41,461 nt of DNA, taken from the NCBI GenBank assembly GCA_902597385.1, contig CACJXQ010000001.1:95910-137370 (forward strand), in the 5' to 3' direction. Positions within the stretch are counted from its first letter, which is position 1; the number at the start of each line of letters is the position of its first letter. Below are positions 16,596 through 23,573 of the stretch, in pieces. The stretch comes from an uncultured Pseudomonadota bacterium (GTDB lineage Bacteria; Pseudomonadota; Gammaproteobacteria; Ga0077536). A program made the translations under genes and the position numbers. The notes beneath the pieces are model-generated. The model searched no databases. It was given only the letters and a program-made list of their open reading frames with translations, and was not told where the DNA came from.

Positions 16596-18203
16596 ATGGC
16601 AAATTCGGGTATGAAGTACGATGCTGTAATAATAGGTGCTGGGATATCTGGTATGTATCAACTGTACCGATTAAAAAATCTAGGATTATCAGTCAAAGTG
16701 TTTGAGGCGGGAAGCGACGTAGGAGGCACCTGGTATTGGAATAGATATCCGGGATGTCGTTTTGATTCAGAGAGCTATAGTTACTGTTATTCCTTTTCGG
16801 AGGAAGTTTTGGATGAATGGAGTTGGTCGGAACATTTTTCTGCTCAACCGGAGACATTGAAGTATCTACAGTATGTGGCCGAAAAGTTTGATTTAAAAAA
16901 AGATATTCAATTTAATACTAGAATAGCCTCTGCGTCTTTTGATGTAAATAGTTGCAAGTGGACCACTATTTCTGTTGATGGGACAGCGGTGACATCCGAT
17001 TTTCTGATAACAGCTATTGGAGCCCTCTCCTCGCCTTATATTCCAGATTTTTGTGGTAGAGAGAGTTTTAAAGGTGACTCATGGCATACGTCTCAGTGGC
17101 CTAAGAGAGATATTGATCTGAGTGATAAGAAAGTTGGCGTAATTGGAACCGGAGCTACCGCGGTGCAGCTTATTACTGAGATCGCTAAAGACATCGGAAA
17201 TTTAACGGTCTTCCAATTGAAGCCAGAATATTGCGTCCCATTAGGGAACAGGCCAATAGATGAGAATACTCAGCGTGATATTAAGAAAAATTATGCCAGT
17301 TATTTTGAAAAGTGTAAAAACACCTGGGGTTCCTTCCTTCATGGTTTTGATGAAAGGTCTGCTCTAGAGGTGAGCCCGGAAGAAAGAGAAGAACTCTTTG
17401 AAAAGTTGTGGGCGGAGCCAGGCTTCGCGTTGTGGCTTGCGAACTTCCATGACATTTTTTCGAATCGCGAAGCCAATGATTTGGTGTCTGATTTCGTGAG
17501 GAAAAAAATTAAAGAGCAAATTGATGATCCTGTACTGGCAGAAAAGTTGTGTCCGACGGATCACGGATTTGGCTTAAGAAGAGTGCCGATGGAGAGCGGG
17601 TATTATAAAGTGTACGGTCAAGACAATGTGACTTTGGTTGATCTCAATGAAACACCGATCGAAAAAATAACGGAAACAGGAATAAAAACTAGAGCCGAAA
17701 GTTTTGATTTTGACCTAATAATTTATGCTACTGGATTTGACGCAGTTACTGGAGCATTTAAGCATATAGATATAAGTGGAGAGGGAGGCCAAAAATTAAA
17801 AGACAAATGGGTTGATGGCCCCTCTACTTATTTGGGCCTGACTTCTACCGGATTCCCTAATTTATTTACTCTCGTTGGTCCTCACAATGCGGCGACTTTT
17901 TGTAATATTCCAAGGTGTATTGAACAAAATGTGGAGTGGGTCACTGACTGTATAAAATATCTTAAGGACAATAAGTTTATTAAAATATCGGCTAAGTTAT
18001 CTTCAGAGAAAAGTTGGACGGAGCATGTCTATGATAGCGTTGCTGACTCTCTTATCCTAGAGACTGATTCTTGGTTTGTAGGGGCGAATATTCCTGGAAA
18101 GAAAAGAACTTTCCTGCAATATGCAGGGGGCAACCCACTCTATCGGGAGAAGTGTGACGAGGAAGCATCAGGTGGTTATAAGGGCTTCTTGTTAGAGAGA
18201 TGA
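16596..18203 (+). CDS. Baeyer-Villiger-type flavin monooxygenase (cyclohexanone monooxygenase-like)
   Basis: A 535-aa class B flavoprotein monooxygenase. It has an N-terminal FAD motif GAGISG (residues 14-19), the GGTWYWNRYPG segment (43-53), the Baeyer-Villiger fingerprint FKGDSWHTSQWP (158-169, consensus FxGxxxHTxxWP) and a second Rossmann motif for NADPH, GTGATA (184-189). A later YATGFD motif is also typical. These enzymes insert oxygen next to a ketone, giving an ester or lactone. It follows the TetR gene by 78 bp. With the SDR and membrane hydroxylase nearby it could act after hydroxylation and oxidation of a cyclic or long-chain substrate. No esterase or lactonase gene for the product is seen in the window. 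Confidence 0.9.
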   Translation: MANSGMKYDAVIIGAGISGMYQLYRLKNLGLSVKVFEAGSDVGGTWYWNRYPGCRFDSESYSYCYSFSEEVLDEWSWSEHFSAQPETLKYLQYVAEKFDLKKDIQFNTRIASASFDVNSCKWTTISVDGTAVTSDFLITAIGALSSPYIPDFCGRESFKGDSWHTSQWPKRDIDLSDKKVGVIGTGATAVQLITEIAKDIGNLTVFQLKPEYCVPLGNRPIDENTQRDIKKNYASYFEKCKNTWGSFLHGFDERSALEVSPEEREELFEKLWAEPGFALWLANFHDIFSNREANDLVSDFVRKKIKEQIDDPVLAEKLCPTDHGFGLRRVPMESGYYKVYGQDNVTLVDLNETPIEKITETGIKTRAESFDFDLIIYATGFDAVTGAFKHIDISGEGGQKLKDKWVDGPSTYLGLTSTGFPNLFTLVGPHNAATFCNIPRCIEQNVEWVTDCIKYLKDNKFIKISAKLSSEKSWTEHVYDSVADSLILETDSWFVGANIPGKKRTFLQYAGGNPLYREKCDEEASGGYKGFLLER

Positions 18204-18373
18204 TCTTTTGTAAGATATTGTGCCCAGTTTCTTTCTGACTAGCTATATTTTTGGCTGTTTTCAGCCGATCACAATGTTCTCAGGCACAAAGGATTAGAAT
18301 TTCTTTTGTTTTAATGGAATTCTTTTCCGAATAAGTTTATTTTTCTCTGCCATGATTCAGAACAACTACGAGT

Positions 18374-20419
18374 GTGAAACCAGTGCCAAATAAAAAAATC
18401 TTACTTTTTTTCTTTTTCTTCTATTTTACTTTAGGATCCTCGCTTTTTGCCGCTGAAGAGGTATATGTGAATGCTACACGAGTACAGAGTAGCCTGAAAG
18501 GCGTGCCTTTAGCCGTCAGTGTTGTGCGGTCTGAAGAAATAAAAAATAGACAGTTGCTCGGTTTGGATGAATCCATGGCTAGAATACCAGGATTGTTTTT
18601 TTCTAATCGTTATAATTATTCAAGAGATCTTAGACTATCGATCAGGGGATTTGGTGCGCGCTCTAATTTTGGAATCCGAGGAATAAAGGTTTTTATTGAC
18701 GACATACCATCAACTGCACCGGATGGGCAAACGGCTTTAGATGATCTAGATCTCAGTAACATAGAAAAAATAGAAGTAATTAGAGGGCCGGCATCTGCTT
18801 TGTATGGAGCTTCAGCGGGAGGTGTTATCAATATCTATACTGAAGATGGGGGGGACAACGAATTTTTTGAAATCGGCTCAATGCTAGGAGAGTATTCGTT
18901 TCTTCGAGAGCAAATAAAGGTGGGAGGCAAAAAAGATAAGTTAAGTTATTTACTGAATGGCTCTTATCTGAACTATGGGGGATATAGACAGCACTCGGAT
19001 GTGAAGCAAGGTAACTTGAGTGGGAAATTTAAGTACGAATTCGGAGACGGCTCTGTAGGTCGGTTGATACTGCGGGCGGTGGATTCTCCTGAGGCTGAAG
19101 ACTCCGGCGGTTTAAATCAGACTGAAAGGGCGCTAAGCAGACGGTCTGCTCGTCAACGAAATTTGGATTTAGATGCTGGAGAGGAAGTGGCTGATAAGAA
19201 AGTTGGAGCAATTTGGGAAAAAACGATTGGAAACCATTCGTTGCGTCTGAAAAATTATTATAACTGGAGAAACTTTGACGCAAAATTACCTATAACGCCT
19301 TTTATTGGCGCAGGAATCGTTAAACTCGATCGTTTCTTTTTTGGGGGAGGTTTTCAATATTCAAATTCAGCTGCCTTTCTTGGAAAAGCTAATCGGTTAA
19401 CGGTGGGAGTAGATGTGGATTCGATGGAAGATGATCGACGTCGGTTCAATAACTTGTCAGGAACCCAAGGCCCCTTGCAATTTGATCAAGATGAAAAAGC
19501 GAATACGGTTGGTATTTTTCTGCAAGAGGAACTCTCTCTATCTGAGAAAATGCTTCTTACATTCGGGCTGCGCTATGACCATGTAAAGTTCGAAATAGAG
19601 GATAAGTTTCTCGCAAATGGCGACCAGTCGGAGACTCTGAAGTTTAATGAACTTAATTATTCGATTGGCGCCTCCTATGAGCTTCTGCCGTCACTTAATA
19701 TTTATGCAAATCGTTCAACAGCTTTTGAAACTCCAACCTTCACTGAATTTGCTAACCCAAGTAACAATGGGAGTTTGGGCGGCTTTGCAAATGTTGCCGC
19801 TCAGCGAACTGAAGGCTATGAAGTTGGAATTAAGGGAGCCTTCTTTGATCGAGTGAGCTATGAGATGGCTTTTTACCATCTGGATGTAGAAGACGAAGTC
19901 ACAACAGTAACTAATATCGGAGGTCGGGCTTTTTTCAATAATGCTGATACGGAGCGAAGGGGGGTAGAGCTAGGCTTTGATGCGAGTGTTTTCTCAGGTT
20001 TGGATCTCTTAGGGACATATACTTACTCTGATTTGGAGTTTGATAGATTTGTCAACGTGCCAAATGCTGTTGGTTCTCAGTTGCCTGGTGTACCAGAGCA
20101 CCATGCTTATGTGGAGCTAGATTATAGACACCCATCAGGAGTTTTTTTCAAATGGGATTGGTCCTACATTGGTTCGATGTATGCTGACAACTTAAATAAT
20201 GTAGAGGTCGATAACTATAACTTATCGAATATTGTTCTGGGTTATACAAAGAAACTAAAACGGATCTCGATTTCGCCTCGTATTGGTGTTAATAATCTAT
20301 TTAAGCAAGATTATAATCAAGAGATTAGAATTCAAGACGCCACAAATAGGTTTTTTGAGCCCGGGCCAGGCAGAAACTTCTACGGTTCTATCAATTTACG
20401 ATATGAATTTTCCGACTAA
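18374..20419 (+). CDS. TonB-dependent outer-membrane receptor
   Basis: A 681-aa protein with a signal peptide (ILLFFFFFYFTLGSSLFA) and a TonB-box-like start EEVYVNATRV. A plug domain spans about residues 40-150, with LSIRGFGARSNFGIRGIKVFIDDIP, APDGQTALDDLDLSNIEKIEVIRGP and ALYGASAGGVINI. A 22-strand-type barrel follows, ending LRYEFSD. The plug resembles the YncD/PqqU-like and FecA-like receptors. The start is GTG at 18374; a second GTG at 18383 is also possible. The gene follows the Baeyer-Villiger gene after 170 bp, with no terminator seen, only a short hairpin at 18253-18266. Substrate unknown: a siderophore, a cofactor or the catabolic substrate of the neighbouring enzymes. Confidence 0.88.
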   Translation: MKPVPNKKILLFFFFFYFTLGSSLFAAEEVYVNATRVQSSLKGVPLAVSVVRSEEIKNRQLLGLDESMARIPGLFFSNRYNYSRDLRLSIRGFGARSNFGIRGIKVFIDDIPSTAPDGQTALDDLDLSNIEKIEVIRGPASALYGASAGGVINIYTEDGGDNEFFEIGSMLGEYSFLREQIKVGGKKDKLSYLLNGSYLNYGGYRQHSDVKQGNLSGKFKYEFGDGSVGRLILRAVDSPEAEDSGGLNQTERALSRRSARQRNLDLDAGEEVADKKVGAIWEKTIGNHSLRLKNYYNWRNFDAKLPITPFIGAGIVKLDRFFFGGGFQYSNSAAFLGKANRLTVGVDVDSMEDDRRRFNNLSGTQGPLQFDQDEKANTVGIFLQEELSLSEKMLLTFGLRYDHVKFEIEDKFLANGDQSETLKFNELNYSIGASYELLPSLNIYANRSTAFETPTFTEFANPSNNGSLGGFANVAAQRTEGYEVGIKGAFFDRVSYEMAFYHLDVEDEVTTVTNIGGRAFFNNADTERRGVELGFDASVFSGLDLLGTYTYSDLEFDRFVNVPNAVGSQLPGVPEHHAYVELDYRHPSGVFFKWDWSYIGSMYADNLNNVEVDNYNLSNIVLGYTKKLKRISISPRIGVNNLFKQDYNQEIRIQDATNRFFEPGPGRNFYGSINLRYEFSD

Positions 20420-20427
20420 AAGAGTGC

Positions 20428-20691
20428 TTATTTTATTTTTATTGGGACTGAGATTTTCGCATCCAGTTTAATGATTGTTCCGTCAGCGATCCTTTTGTAG
20501 AGCTCGCCAGAGCTTAGATTGAGCAGGGTGCCATCACCTAGCTCTTTATAGATTATGCCATCGGTAAGATTGATTATATTGCCCGTGTCATCTTTAAAAA
20601 AGTTGCTCCCAGAAAGATCGGGGGCTTGCGCACCAAGCTGATGGAAGAAAACCGTAGCAACTAGAAAAATAAAAATATTAAGGGATTTCAT
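20428..20691 (-). CDS. Small exported protein with DG-rich internal repeats, unknown function
   Basis: An 87-aa protein with a Sec signal (MKSLNIFIFLVATVFFHQLGAQA). The mature part is built of about three 17-residue repeats of the form DG(T/N)xxxLxxGxxYKxxx: GNIINLTDGIIYKELG, DGTLLNLSSGELYKRIA and DGTIIKLDAKIS. This suggests a small beta-hairpin repeat. The family was not recognised. AAGGAAAA gives a good ribosome site before the ATG. The gene lies 15 bp after the 162-aa unknown gene in the same direction, so the two form a likely operon, and it converges on the TonB-dependent receptor, with stops 8 bp apart. Confidence 0.6.
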   Translation of the reverse strand: MKSLNIFIFLVATVFFHQLGAQAPDLSGSNFFKDDTGNIINLTDGIIYKELGDGTLLNLSSGELYKRIADGTIIKLDAKISVPIKIK

Positions 20692-20706
20692 TAGTTTTTC
20701 CTTTTT

Positions 20707-21195
20707 TTATAGAAAGTAATTTCGTCTAGAGCCTGTTTCGGCTACGAGCTTTATGTTAATGATTCTACGGGAAATCGCCTCTAATATATTTTCCGAACCG
20801 ATGTCCTTGCTCGATTCTAAGTCATCAATACTTTCAAGTTCCATAAAAAATTTTACTTTTTCTTTACGATTGAGCGTTTCTTTCATTAGTGATGTGAGTC
20901 TTCCTCTTTCTTCTGTGCTTACTTCCAGGAAGGCATTGATATCTTCTTGGGAAAGGTCGTCACAAAAAACACATGTGCCATTCGTTGAATCGGCTGGACC
21001 TTCTTCAAAGAGGTCCAAACGCACCGAACACGATATTTTTTTTGTCAAAAGAATATCTGGTAGAAAGAAGTCAGGATCAAGCGTGCCAAAAATTCGAACA
21101 TCATAGTTGTACATTTCAACAGTCTCAACAAGACTTTCAACGATAATCTGAAATTTGTTTGATGAACTCAATAATTTTAAATCTTCGGATTCCAT
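20707..21195 (-). CDS. Protein of unknown function with CVFC motif
   Basis: A 162-aa soluble acidic protein without signal or membrane segment. One CxxC (CVFCDD) lies near residue 75. The remainder is mixed helix and strand with no motif I recognise. The gene has a clear ribosome site (AGAGGA six bases before the ATG) and is followed after 15 bp by the small exported repeat protein, with which it is probably cotranscribed. The 240 bp upstream (21196-21435) hold no gene. Likely a real gene, function unknown. Confidence 0.55.
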   Translation of the reverse strand: MESEDLKLLSSSNKFQIIVESLVETVEMYNYDVRIFGTLDPDFFLPDILLTKKISCSVRLDLFEEGPADSTNGTCVFCDDLSQEDINAFLEVSTEERGRLTSLMKETLNRKEKVKFFMELESIDDLESSKDIGSENILEAISRRIINIKLVAETGSRRNYFL

Positions 21196-21435
21196 TAATA
21201 TTCCTCTTTTTGGAAATTCACTACCTAGAGAAAAGTCTTCCTGACTAATAGCCCAGGTAATATTATCTTAGTTACTTAATAAAACAACTAATAGGATTGG
21301 CAGTCATATCGGGTGGTACTTATCTTAAAATAATAGATATCGGTGTTGATCATGATCCATGCGGCCTGCTGACGGATAGTAGGAGTATTTCCTTTAAGCT
21401 CAGGTCATTCTAGGTAAATAAATTCCAAAGCTTTT

Positions 21436-22656
21436 CTACTTCTTGGAGTCTGAAAAAATAACACCGGCGGTTTCTAGAGCCTCTATTTCTTCGTCGTCAT
21501 ATCCTAGTTCATTTAAGATTGCGTTAGTATGCTCACCTAAAGTTGGGGGTAATGTGGGATTTACCTTATCATATCCACTGATATCAAACGGACTGTTGAC
21601 TACCTTCTTTCCTGGCTTATCACTAAATTCTAAAAAAGCATTATTAGCGTGCATTTGCTGATCGTTTGCCACCTCTTCGACGCTGTTTATATGCCCATAG
21701 GTAATTCTATTTCTATCGAATTTATTTTTCCAAAAAGATAAAGGGCTTTGTTTGAAGTGATCATTAAGAATCGAGACGAGGTCGATAGAGTTTTCTCTTC
21801 GAGCGGCAATCGCCATAAAACGTCTATCGTTCTTTAGCTCCGGGAGGCCAATAGCGTCACAAAAAAGCGGGAATTCAAACTCCTCCTTAACGAGTGCAAG
21901 ATAAAATGATTTCCCATCAGAACATTTATAATGATTCACCATAGCATTCGACGTAGTGGCTTGAGTTGTTTTAAAAAATTTTGAATTTCTTGATAAAGCT
22001 GCTTGAACTAATATGCTATTAGCCCAAATGCCGTTTGCCATCAACGAGCTTGATACTTTATATCCTTCTTTCGTTTTATTTCTGGCGTACAATGCCATCA
22101 TTATTCCGCTTACTAAAGAGAGACTGCTGGGATGGTCTCCCATTCCTGGTGCTGCCAAAGCTAGTTCGGCTTCCTCTGGTCGTACCGAGTCCATCATCCC
22201 AGAGCGTGCCCACCAAGCTGTGGCGTCATAACCAGGTTTTTCTTTCTCTTCACCTTGTTCCCCGTAGCCAGTCGCATGGGCATACACTAGTCGCGAATTG
22301 ATTGTTTTGACTTCTTCGTAGGTTAGTTTTAAATCCTCTAGTACTGAGGGATGATAATTTGTGATTAATACATCAGTTGTTTTTAATAGCCTTTTTGCAA
22401 TGTCATAGCCTTGTTGTTTCTTTAGATCCAACACCAAGCTCTTCTTGTTTCTGCTATCCAAATCCCAGCAATAGTTTTCTTCTGATTCAGGTAGAGGCCT
22501 CAGCTGGCTCAATTTTCTATGGGGGTCCCCAATACCCGGGGGCTCTACATGAATTACGTCTGCTCCGAAATCTGACAAAATAGTGCCAGCTCCAGGGGCA
22601 AAAACAAAAGTGGCTATTTCTAAAACCTTTAAATTAGAGAGTATGTAGGTATGCAT
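21436..22656 (-). CDS. CaiB/BaiF family (class III) CoA-transferase
   Basis: A 406-aa enzyme that moves CoA between carboxylic acids. The ATG at 22656 is chosen because of the strong ribosome site GGAGGAAG five bases upstream; the frame continues to 22770, but that part has no family similarity. The N terminus VLEIATFVFAPGAGTILSDFGADVIHVEPP is the family signature (usually GP...LADLGA-VIKVE-P). The catalytic Asp lies in KPGYDATAWWARSGMM (Asp144). The C-terminal part has PTLPPTLGEHTNAIL, the usual closing PxLGEHT motif. Substrate not evident. It is divergent from an N-formylglutamate-amidohydrolase-like gene. Confidence 0.9.
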   Translation of the reverse strand: MHTYILSNLKVLEIATFVFAPGAGTILSDFGADVIHVEPPGIGDPHRKLSQLRPLPESEENYCWDLDSRNKKSLVLDLKKQQGYDIAKRLLKTTDVLITNYHPSVLEDLKLTYEEVKTINSRLVYAHATGYGEQGEEKEKPGYDATAWWARSGMMDSVRPEEAELALAAPGMGDHPSSLSLVSGIMMALYARNKTKEGYKVSSSLMANGIWANSILVQAALSRNSKFFKTTQATTSNAMVNHYKCSDGKSFYLALVKEEFEFPLFCDAIGLPELKNDRRFMAIAARRENSIDLVSILNDHFKQSPLSFWKNKFDRNRITYGHINSVEEVANDQQMHANNAFLEFSDKPGKKVVNSPFDISGYDKVNPTLPPTLGEHTNAILNELGYDDEEIEALETAGVIFSDSKK

Positions 22657-22727
22657 TTTCTTCCTCCTATTCAGAATTTGAATCAGAATCGGGTACATTG
22701 CAATCTGTTTTTGGAAAAATAATTTGC

Positions 22728-22753
22728 AAAGACTTGTACTATTGCTAGTCTTT
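22728..22753. promoter_or_regulatory. Inverted repeat in divergent CoA-transferase/amidohydrolase promoter region
   Basis: AAAGACT (22728-22734) and AGTCTTT (22747-22753) form a perfect 7-bp inverted repeat with a 12-bp spacer, midway between the divergent starts at 22656 and 22791. TTGCAA (22725-22730) overlaps one arm and could serve as a plus-strand -35. A dimeric regulator controlling both genes is plausible; none is encoded next to it. Confidence 0.4.
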
Positions 22754-22790
22754 AATTTTACAATGACCATTGATGGGTTAACACTAAATT

Positions 22791-23555
22791 ATGCTGAAGC
22801 TAGAATACCGACCCTTTGGGATATTGAATTCTGAATCTGATTCCGATTTTTTCTTCGTTTGTGACCATGCAACAAATTTTGTTCCTCGAACAATGCTTGG
22901 TCTAGGTGTGGGAAAATCTGATCTTTTTTCCCATATTGCCTATGACATTGGAGCATTGCCTGTTGCTATAGCTCTAGCTCTCAAATTTGAGGCGTCGCTT
23001 ATATGGCAAAACTATTCCAGACTTATGATTGACTGTAATAGGCAGTTAAATCATGAGGGGTTGATACCAGAAGTAAGCGATCATATTACAATAGATGGTA
23101 ACCACTCATTAAGTGAGCAAAGTCGTAATGATAGGATAAAGTTGATTTTTAGACCTTACCATCTTGAAATCGAAAAAAGACTAAATGAAAGGGAAGAAAG
23201 ATGTGGACAGACTTTTTTTGTGTCTGTTCATAGTTTCACTCCAACCATGAATGGAATTCGACGTCCTTGGAAAATTGGCGTTCTTTCGGGTGGTAATGAA
23301 AAGTTCTCTCTCATAGTTCTTGAGTTATTAAGGTCTCGTTATGACTTTTGTGTCGGTTTTAACGAACCCTACCGAGTCGATTCCAAAGATTTCACTATTC
23401 CAGAACATGCGACAAAAAGAAGTTTGCCATCGGTTTTGATTGAAATTAGGCAAGATTTAATCGCTACTGAGAAAAGCCAGAAGTTTTGGATAGAAACAAT
23501 AGCAACCGTTTTGAGGAATGCTCGCGAAGACTATCTAGCGGAGAGTCGAAATTAA
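22791..23555 (+). CDS. N-formylglutamate amidohydrolase family protein
   Basis: A 254-aa hydrolase-like protein. Family motifs are visible in order: FFVCDHATNFVP (residue 24 onward), AYDIGA near 64, SRLMIDCNRQ near 82-91, VHSFTPTMNG near 144-153, IGVLSGGN, and a late PSVLIEIRQDLI (usual IEIRqdLI). Members hydrolyse N-formylglutamate in histidine breakdown (HutG) or act on other N-acyl amino acids. No other hut gene is in the window, so another amide substrate is more likely. It is transcribed divergently from the CaiB-type CoA-transferase and may share its control. Confidence 0.85.
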   Translation: MLKLEYRPFGILNSESDSDFFFVCDHATNFVPRTMLGLGVGKSDLFSHIAYDIGALPVAIALALKFEASLIWQNYSRLMIDCNRQLNHEGLIPEVSDHITIDGNHSLSEQSRNDRIKLIFRPYHLEIEKRLNEREERCGQTFFVSVHSFTPTMNGIRRPWKIGVLSGGNEKFSLIVLELLRSRYDFCVGFNEPYRVDSKDFTIPEHATKRSLPSVLIEIRQDLIATEKSQKFWIETIATVLRNAREDYLAESRN

Positions 23556-23573
23556 TGAAAAAGACTCTCTAAT
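23541..23573. terminator. Possible bidirectional terminator between convergent genes
   Basis: GAGAGTC (23541-23547) and GACTCTC (23563-23569) form a 7-bp stem with a 15-nt loop across the two stop codons of the convergent genes. The flanks are only moderately T-rich, so strength is uncertain. Confidence 0.35.

Noticed and set aside
18253-18266. Hairpin GGCTG-TTTT-CAGCC after the Baeyer-Villiger gene, considered as terminator
   Set aside because: The stem is only 5 bp and is followed by GATCACAA, with no T run on either strand in the needed position.
21348-21357. Palindrome GATCATGATC in the 240-bp gap upstream of the 162-aa gene
   Set aside because: A 10-bp palindrome alone is expected by chance, and no promoter element lies close to it.
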